Positions 22,881-34,785 of a DNA stretch of 64,000 nt are shown one piece after another (within the stretch, counting starts at the first letter, position 1; each line of letters opens with the position of its first letter). The stretch lies in contig NC_014774.1 of the NCBI RefSeq assembly GCF_000183665.1, forward strand, positions 1,003,302 to 1,067,301, given 5' to 3'. The notes under the pieces were generated by a model. That model saw nothing but the letters and a program-made list of their open reading frames with translations, made no database searches and was not told where the DNA came from. The translations under genes and the position numbers were made by a program. The stretch is from Candidatus Liberibacter solanacearum CLso-ZC1. Lineage in GTDB: Bacteria; Pseudomonadota; Alphaproteobacteria; Rhizobiales; Rhizobiaceae.

Positions 22881-24862
22881 TAAATATTACCTTTCAACAA
22901 CATGACTAGCACCAATATAGAAATTCCCACCAACATGGCAAATGCATAATGATACAGATACCCTGTTTGCAAACGACTCGCATAAAAAGATAAATACCGC
23001 ACACAAGCTGCAACGCCATTAGGACCATATCTATCTATGGATAAATCAATACCCTTCCATAACCATTCTCCCAAACGAATCGTAGGACGAACAAACAAGA
23101 AATCATAAATCCGATCAAAATACCAAGCATTGTGAAGAAAGTAGTAGAAATAAGAAATTTTTTTTGAAAGGAATTTTGGTAAACTTGGGAAAACGATATA
23201 CATTATAAAAGAAACCACAAAACCAGCAGAAAAAGCTATAAAAGAAGAATATTCTACCCATAAAGGCACATAATGATGTATTCCCAACATCTTATTACGA
23301 GAAGAAGTAAAAATCGCCTCTTTCCAAAAAGAAGAATATCCATCCCCAAAAAAGAAACTATGAAAAACAAATCCGAAAAATATAGATCCTATCGCCAAAA
23401 TAAAAAGTGGCATTTGCATAACCATTGGAGATTCATGAATCTTTTGTAAGATATTTTTATCCACGCGCATCTTACCAAAAAAAGTCAAAAACATTAATCT
23501 CCATGAATAAAAACTGGTTAAAAAAGCAGCAAATAAAAGAGGGAAAAAAGCAATAAAACGATTCGAAGACATATACGCCACTTCTAGAATTACATCTTTA
23601 GAAAAGAATCCTGAAAGCCCTATACTTGTTTTAGGAAGCCCAAATCCCGTCAACGCTAAGGTACCAATAATCATCATCAAACCTGTTACAGGCAAATGTT
23701 TATATAACCCACCCATACGACGCATATCCTGTTCTCCAGAGACTGCGTGTATCACTGATCCAGCCCCTAAAAAAAGAAGTGCTTTAAAAAATGCATGTGT
23801 AAACAAGTGAAAAATAGCAGCTCCATAAGCCCCACACCCCAATGCAACAAACATATAACCTAACTGTGAACAAGTAGAATACGCTATAACACGTTTGATA
23901 TCATGTTGAGCAAGGCCAACGGTTGCAGCAAAAAAAGCTGTAATAGATCCAACGACTACTATACAATCCAAAACAACGGAAGAAAGCTCAAAAAGTGGAG
24001 ACATTCTAGCTACTAAAAAAACACCAGCTGTCACCATCGTAGCAGCATGAATAAGAGCAGAAACAGGTGTCGGGCCTTCCATCGCGTCGGGAAGCCATAC
24101 ATGCAATAAAAACTGAGCAGATTTTCCCATGGCACCTAAAAACAACAAAAAGCAAATTATCGCAATAGCATCATGCCTATGTATCTCTATTCCAAAAGGA
24201 GCAAGAGCTTTATGTGTTGTCCCTACAAGATTACCATGCGTAAAGTATTGAGTGGCTTTGTTAAAAACAATATCAAAATCAACCGATTGAAAAAGATAAA
24301 CTATCGCAGAAATAGCAAGAATAAGACCGCAATCACCTATCCTATTGACTACAAAAGCCTTCATTGAAGCTTTGAGGGCAGATTCTTTAAAAGACCAAAA
24401 ACCAATTAGCAAATAAGATGCAAGGCCAACACCTTCCCAACCAAAAAATATTTGTAAAAAATTATCAGAAGAAACCAAAACAAGCATCGCAAAAGTAAAC
24501 AATGATAGATACGAGAAAAACCGCCGGCGATGTGGATCATCATGCATATAACCAATAGAATATATATGAACAACTGCTGAAATAGAATTAATAACCACAA
24601 ACATAACAGAAGAAAGAGTATCTATACGCAATCCCCAAGATACATCCAGTCCACTAGATTTGATCCAATGAAATATTTCATATTTAACTACCGTAAAGTT
24701 AGAAAAACCTACTTCATAAAACACCCACCAAGATAACAGTGCTACGATTACCATTAATACAGAAGTAAAAATCTCAGGCAATTTTTCTCTCATCAAACGA
24801 CCGAAAAATCCAGAAACAACTGCCCCTACGAGAGGAAGAAAAACTATAGCCTCATAAATCAT
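22880..24862 (-). CDS. nuoL: NADH-quinone oxidoreductase subunit L
   Basis: 660 aa. The most distal antiporter-like proton pump of complex I, with the long lateral helix at the C-terminus. Motifs: FFGWEGVGLASYLLIGFW, GAMGKSAQFLLHVWLPDAME, QHDIKRVIAYSTCSQLGYM. The C-terminal part near 575-660 has the extra helix (LRLGEWLWKG region) and the last membrane segment. Length matches the family. It overlaps nuoM by 1 nt. Confidence 0.97.
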   Translation of the reverse strand: MIYEAIVFLPLVGAVVSGFFGRLMREKLPEIFTSVLMVIVALLSWWVFYEVGFSNFTVVKYEIFHWIKSSGLDVSWGLRIDTLSSVMFVVINSISAVVHIYSIGYMHDDPHRRRFFSYLSLFTFAMLVLVSSDNFLQIFFGWEGVGLASYLLIGFWSFKESALKASMKAFVVNRIGDCGLILAISAIVYLFQSVDFDIVFNKATQYFTHGNLVGTTHKALAPFGIEIHRHDAIAIICFLLFLGAMGKSAQFLLHVWLPDAMEGPTPVSALIHAATMVTAGVFLVARMSPLFELSSVVLDCIVVVGSITAFFAATVGLAQHDIKRVIAYSTCSQLGYMFVALGCGAYGAAIFHLFTHAFFKALLFLGAGSVIHAVSGEQDMRRMGGLYKHLPVTGLMMIIGTLALTGFGLPKTSIGLSGFFSKDVILEVAYMSSNRFIAFFPLLFAAFLTSFYSWRLMFLTFFGKMRVDKNILQKIHESPMVMQMPLFILAIGSIFFGFVFHSFFFGDGYSSFWKEAIFTSSRNKMLGIHHYVPLWVEYSSFIAFSAGFVVSFIMYIVFPSLPKFLSKKISYFYYFLHNAWYFDRIYDFLFVRPTIRLGEWLWKGIDLSIDRYGPNGVAACVRYLSFYASRLQTGYLYHYAFAMLVGISILVLVMLLKGNI

Positions 24863-24871
24863 AGCTACAAA

Positions 24872-25180
24872 TCAACCCTTCATTCGATTAAAATCATCAA
24901 CAGAAATTGAACCTCGCTTCCTATAGAAAACAACTAAAATAGCAAGTCCTATAGAAGTCTCGGCTGCTGCAACCACCAAGATAAATAAAGAAAATATTTG
25001 ACCAGCAATATCTTGCATATAGGCAGAAAAAGAAATCATATTTAAATTCACCGCCAAAAGCATAATCTCTATCGACATCAATGTCGTGATAATGCTTTTA
25101 CGATTAAAAAAAACTCCAGAAGAACCGATAATAAATATAATAGCAGATACAATCAAATAATGAGCAAGATTAATATTCAT
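24872..25180 (-). CDS. nuoK: NADH-quinone oxidoreductase subunit K
   Basis: 102 aa from the ATG at 25180 ([13 protein letters not shown]), the usual length. An in-frame TTG two codons upstream (25186) is a poorer choice, because GGAGG stands 9 nt before the ATG. Three membrane helices; the two conserved buried glutamates lie in [13 protein letters not shown] and [12 protein letters not shown]. The start lies inside the end of nuoJ, giving an 11-nt overlap and coupled translation. Confidence 0.95.
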   Translation of the reverse strand: MNINLAHYLIVSAIIFIIGSSGVFFNRKSIITTLMSIEIMLLAVNLNMISFSAYMQDIAGQIFSLFILVVAAAETSIGLAILVVFYRKRGSISVDDFNRMKG

Positions 25181-25780
25181 CCTCAATCCCCTCCCCTGAT
25201 TTTACTTTAACTACTGTAACAGAATTTCCAGGATTACTCTTTAATTGCTTGGAAATATTTTGTCTCTTAATGCCGGGACGATGCCGGAGCATTAGTACAA
25301 TTGCACCAATCATAGATAGCAATAAAATAAATCCTGATATTTCAAGGGGATAAATATATTTTGTGTATAAAACCTCACCAATATCTTCTGTATTATTTCC
25401 CCTAAAAACCAATCTAGAAACCTCACCTTCTAATCCAAAAACTAGTAAATTACTTGCACATACAAACAATTCAGCAGCTAAAATTCCTATAAAAAAAGCC
25501 CCTAAAAATGGACGATTTCTTCTAGGTTTTGCTTCTTCAACATCAATATCAAGCATCATAATAATAAAAAGGAAAAGAACGATCACAGCCCCAACATATA
25601 CAACTAGAGTAATCATTGCGATAAATTCTGCCCCCAAAAGAAGAAAAAGACCCGCAGAATTAACAAAAGCAAGAATGAGGAAGAAAACTGAATATACGGG
25701 ATTACGTAATGTAACGACTAGAAGCGAGGAAGCTATTACAACAAAGGAAAAGAGATAAAAAACAAAGATTGTACAACCAT
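25170..25780 (-). CDS. nuoJ: NADH-quinone oxidoreductase subunit J, apparent -1 frameshift near the start
   Basis: Membrane subunit of complex I. The open frame is continuous from 25793 down to 25170 and encodes conserved NuoJ ([26 protein letters not shown], then [16 protein letters not shown]) but has no ATG, GTG or TTG until TTG 25637, which would delete the first helix. A proper start, ATG 25780 with AAGGA ahead, is in another frame. It joins the NuoJ frame if the A6 run at 25757-25762 (T6 in mRNA) had one more base, giving [18 protein letters not shown], an ordinary NuoJ N-terminus of about 204 aa in total. Either a rare start, slippage, a real lesion or a base-calling error explains this. 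Ends overlapping nuoK. Confidence 0.85.
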
Positions 25781-25861
25781 CTTCACATATTCCTTAAGAT
25801 CTTCATTAGAAGGAAAAAATTATAGTCATTACAAAAAACATATATAATCATAAAATCAATA

Positions 25862-26341
25862 TTAACGATAAGGAGAATCAATCACAATATTACGAACAAT
25901 TTCACTTTCCCATCTATCACCATTATCCAGAAGACGCTCTTTGTCATAATAAAGCTCTTTACGAGTCTCTGTTGCAAATTCAAAATTAGGACCCTCAACA
26001 ATAGCATCAACTGGACAAGCTTCTTGACATAAACCACAATAAATACACTTAATCATATCTATGTCATAACGCACAGTCCGACGTGTTCCATCATGAAGAC
26101 GAGGTCCGGATTCTATTGTAATAGCTTGCGCAGGACAAACAGCTTCACATAACTTACAAGCTATACATCTTTCTTCTCCATTAGGATAACGGCGCAGGGC
26201 ATGCTCTCCTCTAAAACGAGGACTCACGGAGCCTTTCTCAAAAGGATAATTAATCGTGGCTTTCGCCTTAAAAAAATAACGCATACAAAGAAAAAAAGAT
26301 AACACAAATTCTTTGAGAAAAAGAAAGCTTACATTACACAT
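25862..26341 (-). CDS. nuoI: NADH-quinone oxidoreductase subunit I
   Basis: 159 aa. Peripheral-arm subunit carrying clusters N6a and N6b. Two ferredoxin motifs are complete: [16 protein letters not shown] and [16 protein letters not shown], each followed by a P. The N-terminal amphipathic region with [20 protein letters not shown] is typical. There is an 81-nt gap to the nuoJ start. Confidence 0.97.
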   Translation of the reverse strand: MCNVSFLFLKEFVLSFFLCMRYFFKAKATINYPFEKGSVSPRFRGEHALRRYPNGEERCIACKLCEAVCPAQAITIESGPRLHDGTRRTVRYDIDMIKCIYCGLCQEACPVDAIVEGPNFEFATETRKELYYDKERLLDNGDRWESEIVRNIVIDSPYR

Positions 26342-26369
26342 AAAAACCCTTTTAAAATCCCTTATATGA

Positions 26370-27407
26370 TTACATCATAATTTTGAGAAAGAAAGAAACT
26401 ATTAAAACCATTGAAAACGATAGAGGAAGAAAAACCTTCCATCCTAACCGCATCAATTGATCATAACGATAGCGTGGCACAAAAGCTTTGACCATTGAAA
26501 CCATAAAAAACACTCCTAAAGTTTTAAAGACAAGCCAAAAAAATCCAGGAACATATCTAAAGACTGCTATATCAACCGGAGGCAACCATCCTCCTAAAAA
26601 TAAAATACTTGTCAAAACACACATCAGAACAATAGTTGAATATTCAGCAAGCATAAACAATAAGTAAGGAGTTGAACTATATTCCACCATATAACCAGCA
26701 ACTAACTCTGATTCTGCCTCGGATAAATCAAAGGGAGGACGATTCGTCTCTGCAAGAAGAGAAATAAAAAAAATAACAAACATTGGGAAAAGAGCCAACC
26801 AATACCAATCAAGTATCGAGGGAGGAAATCCCAAAATTGTTCCTATACCGCTTTTTTGAGCATTAACAATATCTGTAAGATTCAGCGAACCCGCACACAA
26901 TAAAACTGTCACAATCACTAAACCAATAGAAACTTCATAAGAAATCATCTGTGCAGCAGAACGCAAGGCACCAAGAAATGCATATTTTGAATTTGATGCC
27001 CATCCTCCTATAATAATACCATAAACCTCAAGGGAAGAAATTGCTAGAATATAAAGTATTCCCACATTGATATCGGCAATAACCCAACCATCCGCAACAG
27101 GTACTACAGCCCACGCAGACAAAGATAAAATAGCCGAAATGAGCGGCGCCAAGAGAAACAAAAATTTGTTGGATTTAGCAGGAATAATAGGCTCTTTAAA
27201 TACAAATTTTAAAAAATCAGCAAAAGATTGGAATAATCCCCAAGGACCAACAACATTGGGACCACGACGCAATTGCACTGCCGCCCAAATCTTGCGATCC
27301 ATAAGCAAGATATATGCCACAAAAATCAAAACACCAACCAAAAAAACGATTGATTTAATGATCATAAAAAATAAAGGAACAAAAAATTCCCCCAAGAAGG
27401 AAAACAT
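26370..27407 (-). CDS. nuoH: NADH-quinone oxidoreductase subunit H
   Basis: 345 aa, about 8 membrane helices. Forms the quinone-entry site with NuoB and NuoD. The conserved loop [20 protein letters not shown] and the [20 protein letters not shown] segment are intact. The start overlaps the nuoG stop by 1 nt. Confidence 0.97.
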   Translation of the reverse strand: MFSFLGEFFVPLFFMIIKSIVFLVGVLIFVAYILLMDRKIWAAVQLRRGPNVVGPWGLFQSFADFLKFVFKEPIIPAKSNKFLFLLAPLISAILSLSAWAVVPVADGWVIADINVGILYILAISSLEVYGIIIGGWASNSKYAFLGALRSAAQMISYEVSIGLVIVTVLLCAGSLNLTDIVNAQKSGIGTILGFPPSILDWYWLALFPMFVIFFISLLAETNRPPFDLSEAESELVAGYMVEYSSTPYLLFMLAEYSTIVLMCVLTSILFLGGWLPPVDIAVFRYVPGFFWLVFKTLGVFFMVSMVKAFVPRYRYDQLMRLGWKVFLPLSFSMVLIVSFFLKIMM

Positions 27408-29506
27408 TACTCTAATTCCCTCACTCTATTATTAGAAACACTTTTACCGCAATTTTGCGCTACAAGAGAGCATTGAGCCATGGTAGCCGAAGCTCTTGCT
27501 ATAGCATTTGCTAAATAAAAATTATTTACCGTTGAAACAAATTCTCTTTTCTGCATTTCTCCTGCTTTTTTAGCCAAAGAATAAATACCCTCCGTGGAAG
27601 AAGGAACGATTTCATCTAATCGCATAAAATGCGGGTAATGCGAATATAAATGAGAGCGCAACTGCAATAAGGAATTAAAGGGCAAAATACATCCTAATTT
27701 ATCCGCAAGAGCACATATTATTTCCCAATCTTCTCTTGACTCACCTGGAGGGAAGTTAGCACGCATGCCCATCTGCACCCTACCCTCAGTATTCACCCAC
27801 AAACCTGACTTTTCTGTATACGCAGCGCCAGGCAATATAACATCAGCGGATTGAGCTCCCTTATCACCATGCGAACCTATATATACAGTAAAAGCCTTCT
27901 TACGAGAAAAATCTAATTCATCTGCTCCTAACAAAAATACAACGTCAGTTTTATGTAAAAGATTCATTGCATTTAAATTATCATCCGCAGGAACAAAGCC
28001 TAAATCCAAAGCCCCAACACGCGAAGAAGCAGTATGTAAAACGGCAAAACCATTCCATGAATCACTGACTGCTCCAACATCAATAGCTAATTTAGCAGCA
28101 TTTGCCAATACCTCAACTTTGTTAAAACCCTTGAGAGCCCCTTGCCCCACCATAATCAAAGGTTTCTCAACCCCTTGCAATGTCTTAAAAAAAGGATCTT
28201 TCCCCGAAACAAGATTAGCTAAAGATTCGCTTCCGACACCTAAATGCTGATAATTATATCGCAACTCTCCGACATCTCCAATGACAGCTATAGGAAAATT
28301 CCCAAGTCGCCACCGCTTACGAATACGTGCATTCAAAATAGCCGCTTCAAAACGAGGATTAGAGCCAATAATCAACATTGCTTCAGCTTCATCTATTCCT
28401 TGAATAGTCGGATTAAATATATAACTAGAACGGCCATACGAAGGATCAAGACTCTCTCCATCTTGCCGACAATCAAAATTATTACAACCTAAAGATTGCA
28501 TCATCAACTTAAGAGCATATATCTCTTCTACAGAAGCAAGATCTCCTGCAATAGCCCCTAATTTTACACCAGAAGGAGAAACAGCTGTTTTAATCACCTT
28601 CAAGGCATAATCCCAATCAACAGGTCTCAAGCGCCCATCGACACGAACATAAGGGCGATCTAAACGCTGCACCTTAAGCCCATCCCAGATAAAACGAGTT
28701 TTATCTGATATCCATTCTTCGTTAATAGATTCATTGATACGCGGTAAAATTCTCATTACTTCACAGCCACGCGTATCAATCCTAATAGCAGAACCGAGAG
28801 CATCCATCACATCTATACTATCTGTCTTGGTCAATTCCCACGAACGAACTGTAAACGCAAATGGTTTTGAGGTCAAAGCGCCAACAGGACAAAGGTCAAT
28901 GATGTTTCCTTGTATTTCAGAGGTTAAAGACTGTTCAAGATAAGTAGTAATTTCAGCATCTTCACCTCTTCCAATCAAACCTAGGTCCGGCACTCCTGCT
29001 ACCTCAGTGATAAAACGCACGCAACGCGTACAATGAATACAACGAGTCATAACTGTTTTAACTAAAGGACCTATGGATTTATCTTCAACAGATCTCTTGT
29101 TGTCACAATAACGAGAAGATCCAAATCCAAAAAACATAGCTTGATCTTGTAAATCGCATTCCCCTCCCTGATCGCATATAGGACAATCCAAAGGATGATT
29201 GATCAGGAGAAATTCCATCACGCCTTCACGGGCTTTCCGAACCATAGAAGTTGTGGTAAAAATTTCAGGCAATTCACCATTAGAACCTGCACGCAAATCA
29301 AAAACATTCATAGCACAGGATGCTTGAGGTTTCGATGCAATACCCTTAATCTCCACCAAACACATGCGACAATTACCAGCAATAGACAATCTCTCGTGAT
29401 AACAAAAACGAGGCACTTCAACACCAGCAAATTCACAGGCTTGAAGAAGCGTAAAATCACTAGGAACTTCAATCTCTATACCATCAACCTTCAGTTTTAC
29501 CATCAT
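27407..29506 (-). CDS. nuoG: NADH-quinone oxidoreductase subunit G
   Basis: 699 aa. Largest peripheral subunit of complex I, with three to four Fe-S clusters. The N-terminal 2Fe-2S ferredoxin domain has [20 protein letters not shown] followed by GNCRMC. Next come [20 protein letters not shown] (N5/N4 region) and [16 protein letters not shown]. The C-terminal molybdopterin-oxidoreductase-like domain (about 215-650) is structural. It lies 75 nt downstream of nuoF and overlaps nuoH by 1 nt. Confidence 0.97.
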   Translation of the reverse strand: MMVKLKVDGIEIEVPSDFTLLQACEFAGVEVPRFCYHERLSIAGNCRMCLVEIKGIASKPQASCAMNVFDLRAGSNGELPEIFTTTSMVRKAREGVMEFLLINHPLDCPICDQGGECDLQDQAMFFGFGSSRYCDNKRSVEDKSIGPLVKTVMTRCIHCTRCVRFITEVAGVPDLGLIGRGEDAEITTYLEQSLTSEIQGNIIDLCPVGALTSKPFAFTVRSWELTKTDSIDVMDALGSAIRIDTRGCEVMRILPRINESINEEWISDKTRFIWDGLKVQRLDRPYVRVDGRLRPVDWDYALKVIKTAVSPSGVKLGAIAGDLASVEEIYALKLMMQSLGCNNFDCRQDGESLDPSYGRSSYIFNPTIQGIDEAEAMLIIGSNPRFEAAILNARIRKRWRLGNFPIAVIGDVGELRYNYQHLGVGSESLANLVSGKDPFFKTLQGVEKPLIMVGQGALKGFNKVEVLANAAKLAIDVGAVSDSWNGFAVLHTASSRVGALDLGFVPADDNLNAMNLLHKTDVVFLLGADELDFSRKKAFTVYIGSHGDKGAQSADVILPGAAYTEKSGLWVNTEGRVQMGMRANFPPGESREDWEIICALADKLGCILPFNSLLQLRSHLYSHYPHFMRLDEIVPSSTEGIYSLAKKAGEMQKREFVSTVNNFYLANAIARASATMAQCSLVAQNCGKSVSNNRVRELE

Positions 29507-29581
29507 TTTAATAAACCACTTTTTACAAGAGGATACTCTAAAAAATATTTTTGATGCCCATCCAAATCAACATCCTTACCA

Positions 29582-30856
29582 TCAAAAATGATGTACATTA
29601 TACTGATCAATACGCTCTTCCATTACATGCCGAAAATTCTTTATTAATCCTTGTATTGGCCATGCCGCAGCATCACCAAGAGCACAAATAGTTCTCCCTT
29701 CTATATTCTTACTGACTTCAAACAGCATATCAATTTCATGCTTTTGAGCCACCCCTCTAACCATACGCTCCATCAATCGCATCATCCATCCAGTACCTTC
29801 GCGACAAGGAGTACATTGACCACAACTCTCATGCTTATAAAAAACAGATAAACGCCATATTGCCCTAATAATATCTGTAGACCGATCCATCACAATTACA
29901 GCCGCAGTTCCCAGCCCTGATCCCATCGCTTTAAGACTATCATAATCCATTATAGCGCCTCTCATCTGATCTCCCGTAAGACAAGGAACAGAAGATCCAC
30001 CAGGAATAACAGCCAAAAGATTATCCCATCCTCCCCTAATACCACCACAATGCTTTTCAATTAATTCATCAAAAGTGATCGACATAGATTCTTCAACGGT
30101 ACATGGATAGTTCACATGACCTGAAATAGAAAAAAGCTTCGTACCTCTATTATTTTCACGGCCAAAGCTTGAATACCAACTCGCACCACGCCGCAAAATA
30201 GTAGGAACCACTGCAATAGATTCAACATTGTTAACCGTAGTAGGACAACCATATAGACCCATATTAGCAGGAAAAGGAGGCTTAAGTCGAGGCAACCCTT
30301 TTTTCCCTTCAAGGCTTTCAAGAAGAGCAGTCTCTTCTCCACAAATATAGGCTCCAGCACCATGATGTACTATAATATCAACATCATAACCAAGTTTACT
30401 ATTACGACCAAGAAGACCCCTTGCATAACATTCATCCACCGCTGTTTGCAAAGATTCACGTTCCCTTATAAATTCTCCACGAACATAGATAAAAACACAA
30501 TGTGCTCCTATAGCAAAAGAAGCAATGACACAACCTTCAATCAAAACATGTGGCTCATGCCGCATGATATCACGATCTTTACAAGTTCCAGGCTCAGACT
30601 CATCAGCATTCACTACAAGATAGTGAGGGCGATCAGAGCATGTCTTAGGCATAAAAGACCATTTCATTCCCGTTGAAAAACCAGCACCACCACGTCCACG
30701 CAAACCAGAGGCTTTTACTTCGCTAATAATCCAATCACGACCTTTACCTAAAATATTATCGGTACCATCCCAATGACCTCTCGCCATCGATTCATCGAGA
30801 GACTTTCCCTTCAAACCATACAGATTGGTAAAAATACGATCTTGATCTTTTAGCAT
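29582..30856 (-). CDS. nuoF: NADH-quinone oxidoreductase subunit F
   Basis: 424 aa. NADH- and FMN-binding subunit. NADH/FMN motif [23 protein letters not shown] contact [15 protein letters not shown], and the 4Fe-4S motif [14 protein letters not shown] plus a fourth cysteine in [12 protein letters not shown]. Complete and normal in length. The 246-nt gap in front is unusually long for this operon. Confidence 0.97.
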   Translation of the reverse strand: MLKDQDRIFTNLYGLKGKSLDESMARGHWDGTDNILGKGRDWIISEVKASGLRGRGGAGFSTGMKWSFMPKTCSDRPHYLVVNADESEPGTCKDRDIMRHEPHVLIEGCVIASFAIGAHCVFIYVRGEFIRERESLQTAVDECYARGLLGRNSKLGYDVDIIVHHGAGAYICGEETALLESLEGKKGLPRLKPPFPANMGLYGCPTTVNNVESIAVVPTILRRGASWYSSFGRENNRGTKLFSISGHVNYPCTVEESMSITFDELIEKHCGGIRGGWDNLLAVIPGGSSVPCLTGDQMRGAIMDYDSLKAMGSGLGTAAVIVMDRSTDIIRAIWRLSVFYKHESCGQCTPCREGTGWMMRLMERMVRGVAQKHEIDMLFEVSKNIEGRTICALGDAAAWPIQGLIKNFRHVMEERIDQYNVHHF

Positions 30857-31102
30857 GTTCAGGCTTTCTATACTTTTTTACAAAGAGTCATTCCGTACAT
30901 CTTCAAAAATATTATATACCATTTTCATTAATTCGCATCCCATTCTAGATATCAATTTAAATTCAAACGATATCCTCTCTTGCCTTATTGTTCTAAAATA
31001 TCTCTTAATTATTCGATTACAAAGATTGATAAACCACTCTAGAAAATCAAAAGTCAGAAAAGTAATATATCCCTGTTTTTATCATTTTCCCTCTTTGTTT
31101 TA
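30857..31102 (-). other. nuoE-nuoF gap with a 65-codon open stretch in the nuoE frame
   Basis: After the nuoE stop and a further TGA TAA nearby, the same frame stays open for about 65 codons up to TAA (rc of 30878-30880), just ahead of nuoF. The encoded stretch includes DFLEWFINLCNRIIKRYFRT and ends NDSL. It has no start codon until an ATG about 21 codons from its end. It could be a relic of a longer NuoE tail or of a small gene. I do not recognise it. Confidence 0.35.
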
Positions 31103-31714
31103 TCATTCTTCAACAAGCGATGTTAATCCTCCTGCAGGAGCAGAACTAATTCGATCAATTTGAGGACCAGGACGGATAGAATCGCCACGTCCTGCAGAAA
31201 AAGCTTCAATAATTTCTTCTAAACGCTCTGGCGTCAAATCCTCGTATGTATCCTTCCCTATCATGACCATTGGCGCATTCACACAAGCTCCCTGGCATTC
31301 CACTTCTTCCCAAGAAAGCTTTCCTTCTGGATTCCTGTGCAATGGCTTTTGATGGATTTTATTGCGACAAACCTCAATCAAATCTTCACAACCCCGCAAC
31401 ATACACGGAGTAGTTCCACAGACCTGAACATGAGCATGCGTTCCTACTGGAGCTAATTGAAATTGAGTATAAAAAGTTACAATTTCAAGGACACGAATAT
31501 ATGCCATATCCAACATACCAGCAACAAATTCAATTGCTGCCCGACTAACCCATCCTTCTTGCTCTTGAACTCGCATCAACAACGGAATAACCGCAGATTG
31601 ATAACGTGATGAAGGATATTTGCTCATAACTTCATTCGCCCAAACAATATTTTCTTCACTAAAAGAAAATGACGATGGTTGAAATTCTTCCGCTGCCAAT
31701 CGACGAATAGACAT
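31103..31714 (-). CDS. nuoE: NADH-quinone oxidoreductase subunit E
   Basis: 203 aa. 24-kDa subunit holding 2Fe-2S cluster N1a. Thioredoxin-like domain with ligands in CGTTPCMLRGC and CQGACVNAPM. The core is complete. Some rhizobial NuoE proteins, from memory, have a long C-terminal extension that is absent here; the C-terminus ends SSAPAGGLTSLVEE. The following 246 nt keep an open stretch in the same frame. Confidence 0.96.
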   Translation of the reverse strand: MSIRRLAAEEFQPSSFSFSEENIVWANEVMSKYPSSRYQSAVIPLLMRVQEQEGWVSRAAIEFVAGMLDMAYIRVLEIVTFYTQFQLAPVGTHAHVQVCGTTPCMLRGCEDLIEVCRNKIHQKPLHRNPEGKLSWEEVECQGACVNAPMVMIGKDTYEDLTPERLEEIIEAFSAGRGDSIRPGPQIDRISSAPAGGLTSLVEE

Positions 31715-31789
31715 ATCTTTTTAAGTCCTCACCAAACCCTATGCCAATAAAATAAAGTTTTATACCAATAAAAAATTCTTAAGCAGAAT

Positions 31790-32983
31790 TTATCTATCAA
31801 CCTCACCAAAAACAATATCCAAAGATCCTAAAATAGCAGAAACATCTGCTAATTGATGCCCCTTACATAAAAATTCCATCGCCTGAAGATGCGCAAATCC
31901 GGGCGCACGAATCCTACACCGATAGGGCTTATTACTCCCATCAGAAACCAAATAAACCCCAAATTCTCCTTTAGGAGCCTCTACAGCCGCATAAACTTCT
32001 CCAACCGGAACATGATATCCTTCCGTATAAAGTTTAAAATGATGAATCAGCGCCTCCATAGAACGTTTCATATCAGCTCTTCTTGGAGGAATAATTTTGG
32101 AATCCGAAGCAAATACCGGACCCACTCTATTATCTCCAAGCAAACGATCCACACACTGTCGTATGATTTTTATAGATTCACGCATTTCCATCATACGCAC
32201 CAAATAACGATCATAACAATCCCCTTTTTTTCCTATTGGGATATCAAAATCTAACTCTGCATAACATTCATATGGCTGAGACTTGCGCAAATCCCAAGCC
32301 GCACCAGACCCACGAATCATAACCCCTGAAAAACCTAATCCCCACGCATCTTCAAGTTTAACAGTACCAATATCAACATTACGTTGCTTAAATATACGAC
32401 TTTCAGTTAAAAGACCGCTAATATCATCAAGCACCGCAGGAAAAGAATCACACCAACAACCAATGTCTTCAACTAATACAGGCGGAATATCCTGGTGAAC
32501 CCCTCCAGGACGAAAATACGCTGCATGCATACGTGATCCAGAAGCACGCTCATAAAATACCATAAGCTTTTCTCTCTCCTCGAAACCCCATAAAGGAGGA
32601 GTCAACGCTCCGACATCCATAGCTTGCGTGGTTACATTTAACAAATGAGAAAGAATACGCCCAATTTCGGAATAAAGAACACGAATTAATTGTCCTCGAA
32701 TTGGAATTTCAATTCCGAGAAGCTTTTCAACTGCTAAAGCGTATGCATGCTCCTGATTCATCGGAGCCACATAATCCAAGCGATCAAAATACGGAACTGC
32801 TTGCAAAAAAGTTTTGGTCTCAATAAGTTTTTCGGTTCCACGATGCAAAAGTCCTATATGAGGATCAACACGCTCTACAACCTCACCATCAAGTTCAAGA
32901 ATAAGCCGTAAAACTCCATGTGCCGCAGGATGCTGCGGACCAAAATTCATAGTAAAACCACGAATCTTCTTCTCACCCATCAA
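31790..32983 (-). CDS. nuoD: NADH-quinone oxidoreductase subunit D
   Basis: 397 aa. 49-kDa subunit lining the quinone site, related to NiFe hydrogenase large subunits. The signature [20 protein letters not shown] and the quinone-site segment [15 protein letters not shown] are intact; the C-terminus ends [11 protein letters not shown] as typical. Family length. Confidence 0.97.
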   Translation of the reverse strand: MMGEKKIRGFTMNFGPQHPAAHGVLRLILELDGEVVERVDPHIGLLHRGTEKLIETKTFLQAVPYFDRLDYVAPMNQEHAYALAVEKLLGIEIPIRGQLIRVLYSEIGRILSHLLNVTTQAMDVGALTPPLWGFEEREKLMVFYERASGSRMHAAYFRPGGVHQDIPPVLVEDIGCWCDSFPAVLDDISGLLTESRIFKQRNVDIGTVKLEDAWGLGFSGVMIRGSGAAWDLRKSQPYECYAELDFDIPIGKKGDCYDRYLVRMMEMRESIKIIRQCVDRLLGDNRVGPVFASDSKIIPPRRADMKRSMEALIHHFKLYTEGYHVPVGEVYAAVEAPKGEFGVYLVSDGSNKPYRCRIRAPGFAHLQAMEFLCKGHQLADVSAILGSLDIVFGEVDR

Positions 32984-33031
32984 TAATGGACTCCAACCCT
33001 ATCAAACCAAAAAAATAAAATAACGATCTTT

Positions 33032-33640
33032 CTAAGAAACGTTTCCATTCTCAGAATCTTTATCAGCAAAAAGAGGCGACCCTTCCCAAGGAGATAAAAA
33101 ATCATAATCACGGTACTCCTGCATCAACTCCACAGGGCTATAAACAACTTTCTTAGCCTTATCATCATAACGAAGTTCTACAAAACCAGTGACCGGAAAA
33201 TCTTTACGCAAAGGATGCCCTTCAAAACCATAATCCGTAAGTATACGTCGTAAATCAGGATGACCTTCAAATTTAATGCCGTACATATCCAATACTTCAC
33301 GTTCAAACCAATTTGCCGCAGGATATACTTCAACCATTGAAGGGATAGAATCCCCTTCAGACACAGCCACTTTCACACGTACACGACAATTGTATTTTGG
33401 AGATAGAAAATGATAAACAACATCAAAACGGCTCGAACGACTTAAAAAATCAACACCGCATAAATCTACTATATTTACAAAACGGCAATTCGAATCGTCT
33501 CGAAGAAAATAACAAAGAGAAAGCAGATCTCCACAATCAACATCAAGAGATAATTCTCCCACTGAATTAATAGTAGACCTCACAGAGCGACCAAAGGAAT
33601 TAACTATGTAATCACCGATATCTTCCATCTTTCTAACCAC
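33032..33640 (-). CDS. nuoC: NADH-quinone oxidoreductase subunit C
   Basis: 202 aa. 30-kDa peripheral subunit. The family signature [20 protein letters not shown] is followed by [17 protein letters not shown], and the C-terminal [12 protein letters not shown] is typical. It lies 12 nt after nuoB. No cofactor is expected in this subunit. Confidence 0.97.
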   Translation of the reverse strand: MVRKMEDIGDYIVNSFGRSVRSTINSVGELSLDVDCGDLLSLCYFLRDDSNCRFVNIVDLCGVDFLSRSSRFDVVYHFLSPKYNCRVRVKVAVSEGDSIPSMVEVYPAANWFEREVLDMYGIKFEGHPDLRRILTDYGFEGHPLRKDFPVTGFVELRYDDKAKKVVYSPVELMQEYRDYDFLSPWEGSPLFADKDSENGNVS

Positions 33641-33652
33641 ATCATAACCTTT

Positions 33653-34231
33653 TTAACGCTTAATATTACCAATACGACGAATTTTCTTTTGCAATAAAAG
33701 AATCCCATAAATAAGAGCTTCTGCCGTTGGAGGACAACCAGGAACATAAACATCAACAGGAACAATACGATCACATCCCCGTACAACAGAATACGAATAA
33801 TGATAGTATCCCCCTCCGTTAGCACATGAACCCATAGAAATAACATAACGAGGCTCTGGCATCTGATCATATACCCTACGAAGCGCCGAAGCCATTTTGT
33901 TAGTTAACGTACCAGCAACAATCATAACATCTGATTGACGCGGAGAAGCACGTGGCGCAAAACCAAAACGCTCAAGATCATACCGAGGCATAGAAGCCTG
34001 CATCATTTCAACAGCGCAACATGCTAATCCAAAGGTCATCCACATCAATGATCCAGTACGAGCCCAAGTCACCAATTGATCAATAGGAGCTACAAGAAAG
34101 CCTTTGTTCATTAGCTCAGTATCTGTACTGGGAAAATCCATACCCGCCTTTTCCAGAGAAAAAGAACTGTGATCAACAACAATCTTTCGATCAAATTTCG
34201 TTAGTCCCACTCCAAAGCTCCCTTTTTCCAT
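33653..34231 (-). CDS. nuoB: NADH-quinone oxidoreductase subunit B
   Basis: 192 aa. Carries cluster N2, the last electron donor to quinone. Cysteine ligands lie in [30 protein letters not shown] and [11 protein letters not shown]. The chosen ATG at 34231 makes a 31-nt overlap with nuoA. The N-terminus before [20 protein letters not shown] is variable in the family, so a later start is possible. Confidence 0.96.
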   Translation of the reverse strand: MEKGSFGVGLTKFDRKIVVDHSSFSLEKAGMDFPSTDTELMNKGFLVAPIDQLVTWARTGSLMWMTFGLACCAVEMMQASMPRYDLERFGFAPRASPRQSDVMIVAGTLTNKMASALRRVYDQMPEPRYVISMGSCANGGGYYHYSYSVVRGCDRIVPVDVYVPGCPPTAEALIYGILLLQKKIRRIGNIKR

Positions 34232-34566
34232 TCATAAATGAAGCCAACAGTCAGAATCCCCAAAAACACCATCATGGATCCAAATCCCAACCAACCAATT
34301 TTCTTGAAATAAACCGCCCACGGAAATAAAAAAGCAATTTCTAGATCAAAAATAATAAATAAAACAGATACCAAACAAAACCGAACATCGAACTTCATAT
34401 GAGCACTGTCAAAAGGATCAAAACCACACTCGTAAGTTGACAACTTTTCTGGATCAGGAGATTTAAAAGCCACTAAAAATGGAGAAATCATAAGAGCGAT
34501 CACTATTGCTGATGCAATGGCTATAAATACTAAAATCGGAGCATAAGAGGTTAAAAGATCATTCAC
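34201..34566 (-). CDS. nuoA: NADH-quinone oxidoreductase subunit A
   Basis: 121 aa with three membrane helices. Signature [20 protein letters not shown] and the following [16 protein letters not shown] are complete. First gene of the fourteen-gene complex I operon. Confidence 0.97.
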   Translation of the reverse strand: MNDLLTSYAPILVFIAIASAIVIALMISPFLVAFKSPDPEKLSTYECGFDPFDSAHMKFDVRFCLVSVLFIIFDLEIAFLFPWAVYFKKIGWLGFGSMMVFLGILTVGFIYEWKKGALEWD

Positions 34567-34644
34567 TTTGACTTAACTTCCATTACCAAAACGCACTAAT
34601 CTGTACGGATAAAAATAAATACATTCTCACAACAATACAATAAC

Positions 34645-34673
34645 ATTATATTAAAAGGAGAACAATATATCAC
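34645..34673 (-). promoter_or_regulatory. candidate nuo operon promoter
   Basis: On the minus strand a perfect -10 TATAAT (rc of 34645-34650) has GTGATA 17 nt upstream (rc of 34668-34673), a 4-of-6 match to TTGACA. It is about 80 nt before the nuoA start. In AT-rich DNA such matches arise by chance, so confidence is low. Confidence 0.3.
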
Positions 34674-34708
34674 ATAAATTACAAATATACGGTGTGAATT
34701 AATATATA

Positions 34709-34785
<77 letters not shown>

